Shown here one piece after another: positions 11,108 to 21,420 of a DNA stretch of 64,000 nucleotides (position 1 is its first letter; every line of letters starts with the position of its first letter). Below the pieces are notes generated by a model. That model made no database searches. It was given only the letters and a program-made list of their open reading frames with translations, and was not told the DNA's origin. The stretch spans positions 47,687,256 through 47,751,255 of the forward strand of contig OX457026.1 of assembly GCA_949752745.1 (NCBI GenBank), read 5' to 3'. The stretch comes from Protula sp. h YS-2021. Its lineage: Eukaryota > Annelida > Polychaeta > Sabellida > Serpulidae. A program made the translations under genes and the position numbers.

Positions 11108-11579
11108 GAACTCATATACTGCACTATTATTCATGTATATTTTAAGTATTCTATAACCTGCAGACTTGCGATACTTTTACACAAAAGATATTCGCTCGTT
11201 GTTGTCATGGTTCTACGTTCTTCTTATTTTAGCATGCATATTCTAGTTGTATACATGTATAAAAATGAAGACAATAAATAAATATACAAGGCAAAAATTA
11301 TTAGGATCTTGTAACGATCGGAAAAGGGAGCAAGCAAACTCTTGTAAAGGTGCTTGTCTTTTTCTGAAGTTAAGAATTATTTGCATAAAGAACCCTTTAT
11401 GTTTGAATAATATGATAAATTATATGAAGCCATAATTCCTATATCGTTACATAAATTACTATATAAGAAATATCAAAATGAAACTTTTAAAGTAATGGTT
11501 AATTAATGCATTTAATGCATTAAATTGCAACAACATTAATAGTATTTATATTAATACCACCAACCCGACATTGAGAGTT
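11108..11579. other. AT-rich stretch, nothing recognised
   Basis: Only short reading frames and runs such as TTAATGCATTTAATGCATTAA (near 11501) are visible. It may be the 3' untranslated tail of the LINE to its left. Confidence 0.5.
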
Positions 11580-13690
11580 ATTCATCTAGCACATAGGAGG
11601 AAATGAGATACTCCGTCAGTTTATTTTTGAATGGTACATTTAACAATTGTACACCTTTCAGTCTTAAGCAATGTGATTTTCAGGTAAGTCGCATATGAGC
11701 ATGTTGAAAATTTCCATATTGTCTTGTTATTCTTTCATTATTTGCAAAGAGGAAATAACGCTGAATATTACAAGGCAGAGGGTATACTTTTGTATTAAGC
11801 ACTATTGCTAGAATTTTAAATTTTATAATATCACCCATTTTCAGCATGAGAATCAATAGACAAATTATTTGTATGTTCACAGCTTCCAACACAATTAGCA
11901 TTTCGAATTTCTCTTTTTTGTAGAATGTATATTTTCTTTACATTCGATACATAAGTGTTACCCTATATTTATGCACAGTAAGTCATATACGGAAGGACGA
12001 GTGAGCGATAAATAATGAAAAAGAATGTTTGTCAATACCCGAACTTACGTTTTTACATGATTGCTATACATCTAGCTAATTCAGATCGTGCTCTATTAAT
12101 ATGCTCCTTCCAATTAAGTTCCTCGTCTATAACGACCCCAAAACTTTAATGGAATTAACACGCGAAATGTTTTCAGCACATGTTTAGATTTATTCACTCG
12201 AAATATCATGAAATTTGTGTTCCTGACATTAATTAAAGTTTGTTTAATTTAAACCACCCAATTAATTTTGACAATTCTTTCGTGATAATTTCACACATTT
12301 TACAAATATCATTACCGGAGAAAAAATGTCGTCCGCAAAAAGAATTGATTTGAGTAATTTTGAGACATTAATAATATCATTAATATACAACATAAATAGA
12401 TTAGGGCCAAGAACTGAACCTTGAGGAACACCCCATGCAAAAATTTGGAAACGTTGTCATCAATTTGTACACATTGTTCACCCTGACAGAGTTAACTTTT
12501 TAACGAACAATTTGAAACAACACTAAAACCGTAAAAATCAAATTTTTGGAAGAATTAAATTATGATATATTGTGTCAAATGCTTTTTTCAAATCTATGAT
12601 TACTCCAACGAGCATTAACTTTTTGTCTATTGATGAAGTTAATATCAGTTCTTAAAAAGTCTTGGAACGGTTTGTACATCAGCCACATTGATTCTCCCTC
12701 AACACAATATGTTTGCCATGAATTTGCCCAACCGATTACTTTTTGTCTATTGGTGAAGTTAATATCAGTTCTTAAAAAGCCTTGGAACGGTTTGTGCATC
12801 AGCCACATTGATTCTCCCTCAACACAATATGTTTGTCATGAATTTGCCCAACCGATTACTTTTTGTCTATTGATGAAGTTAATATCAGTTCTTAAAAAGC
12901 CTTGGAACGGTTTGTGCATCAGCCACATTGATTCTCCCTCAACACAATATGTTTGTCATGAATTTGCCCAACCGATTACTTTTTGTCTATTGATGAAGTT
13001 AATATCAGTTCTTAAAAAGCCTTGGAACGGTTTGTGCATCAGCCACATTGATTCTCCCTCAACACAATATGTTTGTCATGAATTTGCCCAACCGATTACT
13101 TTTTGTCTATTGGTGAAGTTAATATCAGTTCTTAAAAAGCCTTGGAACGGTTTGTGCATCAGCCACATTGATTCTCCCTCAACACAATATGTTTGTCATG
13201 AATTTGCCCAACCGATTACTTTTTGTCTATTGATGAAGTTAATATCAGTTCTTAAAAAGCCTTGGAACGGTTTGTGCATCAGCCACATTGATTCTCCCTC
13301 AACACAATATGTTTGTCATGAATTTGTACAACCGATTACCGAAAAATTTTTCACCAGATTTAAACAGAAGCTTTTTTCATCCCATGGGAAATACACCATA
13401 TATAAAAGGCAGATTGCAAATGTGTGTAAATGGCTTAACAATTTTGTGAAAAATTTCTTTACAGGGTATATGGCGACACCTTCACAATCAAGTGAATTTT
13501 TTCCTTTAAATTAATTCACAAATTCCAGCAATTCTTTTTCACCTGTATTTATTAGGAACATTGTATTGTCGTTTCTATTTTGTATGTAGTTGAAAATATT
13601 ACCGTCTTCTATTTTCTTTGCCAAACTAGGACCTACATTTGTAAAAAAAAGTCATTTCTATAGAAACTATTTCTACAACTCCTGAATTTG
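11580..13690 (-). pseudogene. Degenerate Jockey/CR1-like LINE reverse transcriptase
   Basis: Read leftwards, the three frames together show reverse transcriptase landmarks. These are an upstream segment (NVGPSLAKKI near 13640), motif A (IDLKKAFDTIYHN near 12590-12555), the GVPQGSVLGP block with LYINDI (12440-12385), the FADD catalytic box (about 12340), KELSKLIGWFKLNKL (about 12290-12245), ELNWKEHINRAR (about 12120-12080) and a C-terminal CNIQRYFLFANNE (about 11760). Many stops and frameshifts make it dead. The region between the first fingers motifs and motif A has been expanded into a 120-bp tandem repeat. Clade assignment is tentative. Confidence 0.8.
12612..13338. repeat. 120-bp tandem repeat, six units, amplified from within the LINE RT
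   Basis: Units start with near identity every 120 bases (CTTGGAACGG at 12661, 12781, 12901, 13021, 13141, 13261). The leftmost and rightmost units merge into single-copy RT sequence on each side, so the array arose in place. Because 120 is divisible by three, an accidental 294-codon reading frame runs along the plus strand. Confidence 0.95.
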
Positions 13691-14019
13691 CTTTCATGTT
13701 TAGTTGTTTTACATCTCAAAAAATCTTTCTATATTTTTTCTTTTTTATGACAGGCATTCACTGGGCTATTTGTCATCAAGGTTTACTTAAGCGTTTGCGA
13801 CTACTTAAGCATTTAAATAGACAATTTCTGTCATACAATTGTTTAAATTTAATGATGAAATTGTCGTAAGCGTGATTTACATTACATTAACACTTATCCC
13901 AGTTACAGCTTTCAAGGTCTTGCTTAAAGGCTGCAATTCTTTGTCCTTTAATATTTTAATATGATGTTACACAGTCACAAAAGTGAACAAAAAAAAAAAC
14001 AAAAAAAGTTTGTCTGGAG
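13691..14019. other. No gene recognised
   Basis: AT-rich sequence between the LINE remnant and the tRNA-like sequence. It ends with a short A-rich tract (13988-14008). Confidence 0.5.
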
Positions 14020-14092
14020 GTAGGATCGAACCACCAACCTTCAGTTTACGAGTCTCATGCCCTATGCACTGAGCCATAGGGGCTGGTCTGCT
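14020..14092 (-). ncRNA. tRNA-Thr-derived sequence (SINE-like or pseudogene)
   Basis: On the minus strand an A-box-like TGGCTCAGTGC and a B-box GGTTCGATCCT are correctly spaced. The anticodon arm (CTCGTAAACTGAAGG) resembles a threonine tRNA with anticodon CGU. The acceptor stem does not pair, so this is a tRNA-derived element, not a working tRNA gene. A diverged second copy lies at 14588-14665. Confidence 0.55.
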
Positions 14093-14149
14093 GAACCATC
14101 TGATAATGACATACATAGTTAGACTAATTATGTTCACATAGAACTTACA

Positions 14150-14948
14150 AGGGGTTACATAATTATATAGTCATATGATGTCACATAGTCACATAATGTC
14201 ACATAATGCCACATAGTCACATGATGTCACATGATGTCACATAGTCACACGATGTCACATAATGTCACATAATGTCACAGAGTCACATAATGCCACATTA
14301 TGTTGCAGAGCTACATAATGCCACATAATGTTGCAGAGTTACATAAAGTCACAAAGTCACATAAAATCACAAAAAGTCACATACTGTCACAGAGTCACAA
14401 AATGTTACATAATGTTACATGATGTTACATGATGTTACAGAGTCACATGATGTTACATAATGTTACATAATGTTACATGATGTTACAGTCACATAAAGTC
14501 ACAGAGTCACATAATGTTACATAATGTTACATAGTCATATAATGTCACATAATGTCACAGAGTCACAAAAATAAACAAAAAAATGTTTGCCCCGAAGTGG
14601 GATCGAAACACCAATAATCTGCTTACGAGTTCTCTGCTCTGCCAAGTGAGCTATAGAGGCAGGTCTATTGAACCACCTGATAATTACATACATAGTTAGA
14701 TTAATTATGCTTACATAGCAATTACATAGTCCTCACATAATCATATAGTCATATGATGTCGCATGATGTCACAGAGTCACATAATGTTACGTAATATTAC
14801 ATGATGTTACAGATTCACATAAAGTCATAGAGTCACATAATGTTACATAGCCACATAATGTCACATGATGTTACATAAAGTCACATAATTTCACAGAGTC
14901 ACATAATGTCACATAAAGTCACAGAGTCACATAATGTCACATGATGTT
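14150..14948. repeat. ACATAATGTCAC-type minisatellite
   Basis: The array contains short variants of ACATAATGTCAC, ACATGATGTTAC and AGAGTCACATAA throughout, interrupted by the second tRNA-like copy. The flanking phrase around TACATAGTTAGA occurs beside both tRNA-like copies, so the tRNA-like piece and the array were duplicated together. Confidence 0.85.
14588..14665 (-). ncRNA. Second tRNA-Thr-like sequence
   Basis: This is a minus-strand tRNA-like fold with A-box-like TAGCTCACTTGG, B-box-like GTTTCGATCCC and an anticodon loop containing CGT. The acceptor ends (GCCTCTA and TTCGGGGC) pair at most positions, better than in the copy at 14020-14092. It is embedded in a tandem composite, so a SINE-like origin is more likely than a functional tRNA gene. 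Confidence 0.5.
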
Positions 14949-15094
14949 TACATCATATGTTGTCCAAAACTAAATTTGTTAAAGTTTGTTTAGAAGCATC
15001 ATTTTCCCACTACTATAGCATGGGGTTTTTGGACCAGACATGAATGTGTGCATTATAGACTTATATAGCATTTTTTAACAAACATTCTGGTTTA

Positions 15095-15179
15095 GTCCGT
15101 AATAGCTCAGTTGGTACAGCGTGGGACTCCTGGTCGGACCCATGCCCGGAAGGTTAGTGGTTCGAGCCCCGGTACGGGC
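15095..15179 (+). ncRNA. tRNA-like Pol III unit with intact A and B boxes
   Basis: GTCCGTA at the start pairs with TACGGGC at the end. TAGCTCAGTTGG fits the A box and GGTTCGAGCCC the B box. The middle is about 12 bases longer than a normal tRNA and no sound anticodon arm forms, so it may be a SINE head or a tRNA pseudogene. Confidence 0.55.
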
Positions 15180-15180
15180 A

Positions 15181-15640
15181 GCCTAACCCTAAACCATCAC
15201 TTCCTGTTCCAGAACTGTCGTTAGGGTTAGGGTTATGCCTCATGGGTGAGGGGGGCGGGCGGTCGGAACATAGTATGTCCTTAGGGGGGTGGCGGTCTAA
15301 TGACGTCACTTCCTGTTCCAGAACTGTCGTTAGGTTTAGGGTAATGCCTCCTAGGGGGGGAGGGGGGTTTCTGATGACGTCACTTCCAGTTCCAGAACTG
15401 TCGTTAGATTTAGGGTTATGCCTCCTGGGGGGAGGGGGGTCTGATGACGTCACTTCCTGTTCCAGAACTGTCGTTAGGTTTAGGGTTCTGCCTCCTATGG
15501 GGGGAAGTCTGATGACGTCACTTCCTGTTCCAGAATTGTCGTTAGGTTTAGGGTTATGCCTCCTAGGGGGAGGAGGGGGAGGGGGAGAGGGGAGGGGGGT
15601 TTCTGATGACGTCACTTCCTGTTCCAGAACTGTCCTACTA
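15181..15640. repeat. CRE-containing minisatellite with telomere-like TTAGGG pieces
   Basis: About five units carry TGATGACGTCACTTCCTG, then TTCCAGAACTGTCGTTAGG, then a TTTAGGG or TTAGGGTTAGGG piece, then a G-rich tract of variable length. Long reading frames on both strands here follow from the repeat and are not genes. Confidence 0.88.
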
Positions 15641-16600
15641 CTTGAATTAAGTATAACATTTAGAAATTCAACACTACTCTCTAAATTTGAACCTGGACAT
15701 ATATATAAACAACTAATGAAATTTATTGCTTGCTTTACGGCGATTTCAACTTCATGCATTCTAACAAGTCATCAATTACTAAGGAGTATTTACGATACAA
15801 ACAAAGTTTACAGGTGTCACATTGTACCCTTATACCAGTAATAGTACTCAACAACCAGAGTCAGATACAGACATGAATTAAATGTAAAGTTGAAAATTTG
15901 ATATGAAGTGTAGCAAAATGGATTAATCACTGGTGTAAAACGCGTGTGCATGTTTAGTCGGAGCTTGTGAGGACTATGTACATATCTGTTACAGATATTC
16001 AGCTTCAGACTGATAAATTTTTTATTCCAAACTTTTGGAAGTCACACATGTCTCTCATTGCATAAATTTTCGGTGAGTCTGAAATGTCGGTTGTCTTTAC
16101 AAACACTAAACAGTTTCTTGTCCATGAACTTTGAATGCGACTGCCTTTCCTCAGACTTCTTGCAGGTCGTGCTATTATTTGTGTTCATCGATCTCACTGA
16201 TCTCAAAATTTCGGGATAGAAGTAAATTTTCTCGAACATGTCTGATTAATGATACATTGCCCGCACACAACTATACCAGTGGTCAATTGAGCGGTTCCAC
16301 TTTAAAAAATCACCCGAAATTACCAGCAAACTTACTTGTGAAAACACAAATTTCACTATCTGTTTTTTTTCTTATTTAACCCCTCACCTCACATCCTTTC
16401 CTTGATCCGCCATTGCATGCGAAAAAAAGGAAAAGGTACACCCTGTGCGTTGAAACTTGTTGACTGATTACTTTCAAGTATCTTCTGTTGTTTCAAAGCA
16501 TGATTGCTAAAAAAAACATAGGCATCGGAGATCCAGAACCCTCAGCCAATAGGGATTACATCACTGTGGTCCAGTTACTCTTTTAAAATACCGCCCGGAC
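15641..16600. other. No gene recognised
   Basis: Single-copy-looking AT-rich sequence. Short reading frames have no recognisable domain. Confidence 0.5.
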
Positions 16601-16990
16601 AAAAACAATATACAAGGTGCAACAGATGTAGCGACGGACAGGTGCTTGCAAATTTACACTATACATACTTTCTTCCTGTAAGTTTGGTGAAGATCTGTAA
16701 GGTTTGGCGATGATCTAACGGATACTTTTCGAGATATCGCCAAGACAAGAAAAAAAGTTTAAGTACGATGGACGGACAGACACGGGATAAATTGAACCAT
16801 TCATTGCACACCTACACTATATATGCTTCCTTCCTGTAAGGTTTGGTGAAGATCCGACGAATAGTTCTTGAGATATCGCCGGACGGACAAAAATTTGCAG
16901 ACAGATAGAAGGACGGACCGACAGACGGACAGACGGACAGACAGACCGACAGCAATAGCCTTCAGCCAATGTTGGCTGAGGGCTAACAAA
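16601..16990. repeat. Satellite with GAGATATCGCC core, GGACGGAC tract and terminal hairpin
   Basis: About two units with TTCCTGTAAG, TTTGGTGAAGATC and GAGATATCGCC precede a GGACGGAC/GGACAGAC tract (16909-16953). A hairpin (TAGCCTTCAGCCAA/TTGGCTGAGGGCTA, about 16955-16985) follows. The architecture repeats that of 9313-10780 with different sequence. Confidence 0.7.
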
Positions 16991-17002
16991 ACCTCATATA
17001 TA

Positions 17003-17603
17003 CCCAGCAAACATTAAGACGTCAGAATGACGTCAGGTCGACGTCGTGACCCGACCTTTCCGACGTCGGACTGACGTGCCGGTTTTGGTTGTATATGAAA
17101 TGGAAGCGACGTCGGGTTTTCAACGTCAGAATGACGTCGGGTTCCGACCTAAATCCGACGTCGGAATTAAGTCGGTTTTAGGTTGTATATGAAATTGGAA
17201 CCGACGTCGGATTCCGACCTGAAACTGACTAGAGTTATATAATTAATAGATAATTAATCATTCAGCTGCTGTTGTGAAATACATACGAAAGCATTTTCCA
17301 TGTACATTTTTACAATCCAGGAAGACAAATACCGACGCGCCATCAAAATTCTAAAATTTTCATGTAAAAATTGCGTTTTTTCTTCCTCTTTTTCAAAATG
17401 ACTTCCATTTCCGGTGAGCGATAATAATGTTCATCGCTTTTTGGTCGTTTTTGAAACGTCGGAATGAGGTCAGAAAACCGACGTCGCCTCGACGTCGGAA
17501 TAAAGTCGGGTTTTGGGGTAATAGGTCAGAATATGGTTGTGAAGTCATCGCGACCAAAATCCAACCTTTTTTCAACCAAAAAAGACGTCGGTTGTTTTCT
17601 GGG
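17003..17603. mobile_element. GACGTC-rich miniature inverted-repeat element, copy 1
   Basis: The ends are CCCAGCAAAC and GTTTTCTGGG (inverted repeats), flanked by TA on both sides. The interior holds eleven GACGTC palindromes by eye, many extended to CCGACGTCGG, concentrated towards both ends, with TTGTATATGAAAT phrases between them. A second copy is at 51710-52296. No transposase is encoded. Confidence 0.8.
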
Positions 17604-17947
17604 TACCTTCCTCTTTTGGCTGTAAGATTTGACGAAATAAGAAAAAAACATTACTTTTAATATTCAATAATAATGCATTATAATTTATTTCGAAATTCCA
17701 TTTTATGTTACATGCAATTTTGATTGGTGTTCTTGAATCACAGGTCAAGTATGTAATAGTGGGTCTTCTCCCGGCGAAGACAGACCTGTGTAGCCCCCTC
17801 CGCCAACCTGCCCCCCCCCCCCCACGACTGCCAACAAATATGTCCAATAAACCTGCGACTTTATGCAAAGTCTATATGAGAATTCAGTTGTTTGTCCAAA
17901 ATCCGTAAAAAAGTTTTGTGAGCATTTTCTCTTTCGTAATAAAAATA
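17604..17947. other. No gene recognised
   Basis: AT-rich sequence with a C run at 17811-17823; no domain is recognised. It ends at the Tc1/mariner element. Confidence 0.5.
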
Positions 17948-19492
17948 TACTGAACGACAAAAGAAACTTAACATACAAAAAATTAAATATCTTTCTTATT
18001 CTAAATTTGTTTTGCTTGAAACTTTGAATAGTTGTTGGTGAACTAAATCTGCGACATAATCTATTGCTTCATTCCAATATAATGATTATCATGGTGTTAA
18101 TGTGGTATAGAGCTGTAAACCATATTGATGGGCAGGAGCTCGTTCTGCTTGAGTTGATTCCTAATTTTTACTATCATTTGTTTCGAAGAAAGCATATTGC
18201 AACGCTTCTACGTAAATTTTGGTTTAAATATCGAGCGCATAAAGATGCCTCGACTTCCGCAAAACTGTGGCGACCACGATATTGGCATGCTAGAAGCTGG
18301 TGTACCACTCAACCATGTGGCACGGCTCTTTGACTGTAGCCGAATTACAATATACCAGTTGCAACGGCGGTATAATGAAACTAAGAAGCGGCCGCCCTCG
18401 AGTAACTACGCCAAATCAGGATCGCCGGATCCGTTTCATCCACATGCGCCATCGGTTTCGCAGTGCTGCAACCACAGCGATGGGGATCCCAGGCACAGCC
18501 AACAACCGCATAAGTGCAAAAACGGTCATCAAACGTCTTCGTGAAGACGGATTATGCGCTCGCAGACCTTACGTCGGCGTCGTCTTGAACGCGCGGCGTC
18601 GTATTGAAACGTATACGACTCTTCACGTGGACTGATAACCACCATCGTGGAGGGTGGAGATTGCAAAACTGGCGACGTGTGATATTTAGTGATGAGTCAC
18701 GGTTTCAATATTACCACGCAGATGGCCGCCAGCGCGCGTATAGACGGATCGGCGAACGTTTCACCGCATGCGCAGTCAATCATGTGGATCGTTTTGGCGG
18801 CGGTTCTGTGATGGTGTGGGGAGCCATTCGATTCTGCCTGAAGTCACAGCTTCTGATCATTGATGGTAATTTGACTGCAAATCGCTACATCAATACTGTA
18901 CTCAATGCTCAAGTAGTCCCCTCAGTGCTCAAGTAGTGCAGCAGAATATTGATACGATATCCATGCACGATAATGCGCTCCCACATGTCGCTCAGGCGAC
19001 TAGGGATTACCTGGCAGGAAATAATGTCATTGGATTGGTCACCCTATTCCCGGGACATGAACCCCATAGAACATCTATGCGATCATCTGGATAGGAAGGT
19101 TCCTGCTCGAAATCCGCCTCTTCAAAACCATGCTCAGCTACGCCAGGCTTTGATAGAAGAGTGGCACCGGTTCCCTCAGTACCGAATCAACTGACTGATC
19201 ATGTCGATGCCCCGCCGGATCCGTGCCTTACGCCAAGCCATTGGGGGACGCACACGTTATTGAGAACACTTCAGGTCGTTTAATTCTGTGCACGTAGAAA
19301 TTGTAACAGTCTGGATTTTGCATCTTTTCTCAGTCTGGATTTTCCAGACGCGTAGTAGTATGGATTTTGTGTAAAATTATGTTAACGAATCAGTAAATCT
19401 TGCATTCTTGTAAGTATGAAAGTAATTGAATAAATAGATTTCTCAAAGTGAAATATTTCCTTTGCATGTTAGGTTTCTTCTGTCGTTCAGTA
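17948..19492 (+). mobile_element. Tc1/mariner transposon
   Basis: About 30-base inverted ends (TACTGAACGACAAAAGAAAC on the left, GTTTCTTCTGTCGTTCAGTA on the right) are each flanked by a TA target duplication (17946-17947 and 19493-19494). The length of about 1.5 kb and the central transposase remnant are typical of the superfamily. Confidence 0.92.
18245..19194 (+). pseudogene. Tc1-like DDE transposase, frameshifted
   Basis: The pieces line up as a single Tc1 transposase. They comprise an N-terminal helix-turn-helix (MLEAGVPLNHVARLFDCSR), a GRPR hinge, a second helical domain (RIRFIHMRHRFRSA) and the DDE core. The core has the first Asp in IFSDESRF (about 18685), the second in MHDNALPHVA (about 18962) and the third acidic residue in DMNPIEHL (about 19056). 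Frames change at about 18390, 18620, 18930 and 19000, so no protein of full length (about 340 residues) is made. The inverted ends remain good, so the copy could still be mobilised by a transposase supplied elsewhere. Confidence 0.9.
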
Positions 19493-19494
19493 TA

Positions 19495-19829
19495 ATATGA
19501 GGAGGGGCACTGTCAAAACACGCGTACATTTTGGAGCAATTTCCGTGGATGCTTTTGAACAATTTTGGAACAATAAACTCGAGCTACCACTGCCACAGGC
19601 AGTGGAAGGGGTTTTCAGATCAGCTCAACCACTCATGTGGTTTTATCCGGCATCAGTAATTTTACTTACAAGGATTTAGTTTTGTAAAACTCGGATGGTT
19701 TCTCATGGTTTGTTCTTAAGTTATTACGCATTTATAGGGGTATATAATCATGTCGCCTCCTTTATATTGTTTATAACCTAGTCATTAATAAATTACCAGA
19801 GTTCATATTTATCTTATGTGTTACCATGC
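19495..19829. other. No gene recognised
   Basis: A 60-codon frame at 19497-19679 has no recognisable domain. Confidence 0.45.
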
Positions 19830-20280
19830 GTGCCGAAAAAAACATGGAGAACGGGGTAGGGGGGTGTTTAAGGGTAATTTTGAGGACGCGACGTTATGAA
19901 AAAATTTCTGTTTTGGAGGGAAGGCGACGACTCACCCGAAAGACAAAGAGTAGTAGGGAAACAAGAGTTCCACTGCAGGAACGTCATCGTCACGTGACCA
20001 ATAAAAAGCCAATGAAGACAATGAAGCCCCGCCCACTTTGTCTATCACCTGTCAATCATCGTGACGGCATGAACCACATGATCAATGAAAAACCAATGAA
20101 ATCAATGAAGACAATGAAGCCCCGCCCACTTTGTCTATCACCTGTCAATCATCCTGACGTCATGAATCATGTGACCAATGAAAAGCCAATGAAATCAATG
20201 GAGACAATGAAGGCCCTCCCACTTTCTGTCCATCACCAGTCAATCATCGTGACGTCACACCCCCCTCATATCTATTTTTA
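19830..20280. repeat. About 80-bp minisatellite (CCCGCCCACTTTGTCTATCACC)
   Basis: Three units carry AATGAAGACAATGAAGCCCC, GCCCACTTTGTCTATCACC and TGTCAATCATCGTGACGTCA, so each unit holds a CRE-like TGACGTCA. A 151-codon frame across it is a by-product of the repeat. Confidence 0.82.
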
Positions 20281-20289
20281 AACTGGGAA

Positions 20290-20770
20290 ATTTTACAACA
20301 TTTATTTTAAGTAATTTTAAGTAACTTTTGTTATGTTCAACCGATTTGAATGAAAATTTCACCTTGTGATTCAGATTTATGTGTAGTTTTGACATAAAGT
20401 AATCACAGGCTATTTGCACATGTGGCTGTAATCATAATGTTTACTTTAGTAGCTTTTAAAAAAGAAGATAACTTTCGTTATGGTTGACCGATTTGCAGGA
20501 AAATTTTACTGTTTGATTCAGTTTTATGTCTAGTTTTGACATAAAGTGGTCATAGGGTATTTGCTCAGGTGGTTGTATGCATAATTTTAACATGTCGCCA
20601 TTTTAACTTTTAAAAAAGAGAAAAAGTGAGATAACTTTCGCTATAGTTGATCGATTTGAATAAAAATTTACCGTTTTATTCAGTTTTATATCTAGTTTTA
20701 ACAGTAAGTAGTCATGTGCTATTTGCACCGGTGGCTGTATGCATAATTGATTCAACTTAAAATTTTAACT
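20290..20770. repeat. About 175-bp satellite, three units
   Basis: Units share GATAACTTTCGTTATGGTTGACCGATTTG, TTCAGTTTTATGTCTAGTTTTGAC and TTTGCACATGTGGCTGTATGCATAAT. The same family occurs in inverse orientation at 50480-50890, directly beyond the second Polinton. Confidence 0.85.
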
Positions 20771-20784
20771 TAAAAGTGAGATAA

Positions 20785-20880
20785 CAATTGTGCAACAAGC
20801 TGTTGTTCAACATGTTGAGCATATTGTTCAACAAGTACAACATGTTCAACATGTTGTTGAACAAGTTGAACAGTAAAAGA
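20785..20880. repeat. Interlocking CAACATGTTG palindromes
   Basis: The words GTTCAACATGTTGAGC, GTTCAACAAG, ACATGTTCAACATGTTG and GTTGAACAAGTTGAAC can pair in several ways, so the segment can fold into alternative hairpins. Confidence 0.7.
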
Positions 20881-21109
20881 GTTCTAGCAAATCTGATCCA
20901 CCGCACGAGAAAGTTTCTGCAGCATGTTATGCGTCTAGACCGACTTCCGAAGGTGGCCACCTTCCCGTTTTTATCGTGGTCGCTGTTAGAAGCGTGTCAC
21001 AACTTGGTAACAAAATGGTTATTCGTTGAAATCGAATTACACGACTAGTAACGCAATTTAGCTATGGGCACAAACACGTTCCTACAGAGTAACAAAAACC
21101 GTGAACGTG

Positions 21110-21420
21110 TCAGTTCCGTAAACAGCAACAAATGTCTTAGAAATGCTTTTTACTTCGCAACAGCTTAGAATTCGCTTATCTCCACTTTTATATGGGTTTT
21201 CCTTTGGTTAGGTTTACCACAGAATAGAAAGAATTTTTTTCTTGCAGATAGAATGAACCCTATCCCGCCTTTCATCCAGTGAGAATGCAGATAACACAAA
21301 GTGCTACGTCATTGAAGATGTCAATCATTCCCTTTAAGTATGGCGTTGTCAACACACGCCATTCTGTGTGCTCCGCAATCTTTTGGGAACTGGCTCGAGT
21401 TCTGAGCCTAGTAAAGTAGG
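21110..21420 (+). repeat. DIRS-type terminal repeat, outer copy
   Basis: This segment (CAGTTCCGTAAACAGCAACA through CTCCGCAATCTTTTGGGAA) recurs in direct orientation at 23908-24160 and in inverse orientation at 28487-28745. It is the best candidate for the left end of an older tyrosine-recombinase retroelement into which a second one has been inserted. Confidence 0.75.

Noticed and set aside
12612..13338. Possible CRISPR-like repeat array
   Set aside because: Units are contiguous 120-bp near-identical repeats without variable spacers, in eukaryotic DNA.
12630..13514. 294-codon plus-strand frame with six repeated 40-residue units
   Set aside because: It is antisense to a LINE reverse transcriptase and open only because the 120-bp repeat has a length divisible by three.
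14020..14092. Functional tRNA-Thr gene
   Set aside because: The acceptor stem does not pair and the unit is duplicated inside a minisatellite.
15199..15240. True chromosome-end telomere
   Set aside because: Only two or three TTAGGG-like units occur, inside a minisatellite and with other sequence on both sides.
15154..15841. About 200-codon frames on both strands with Pro/Gly-rich repeats
   Set aside because: Both follow from the minisatellite at 15181-15640; there is no domain or start context.
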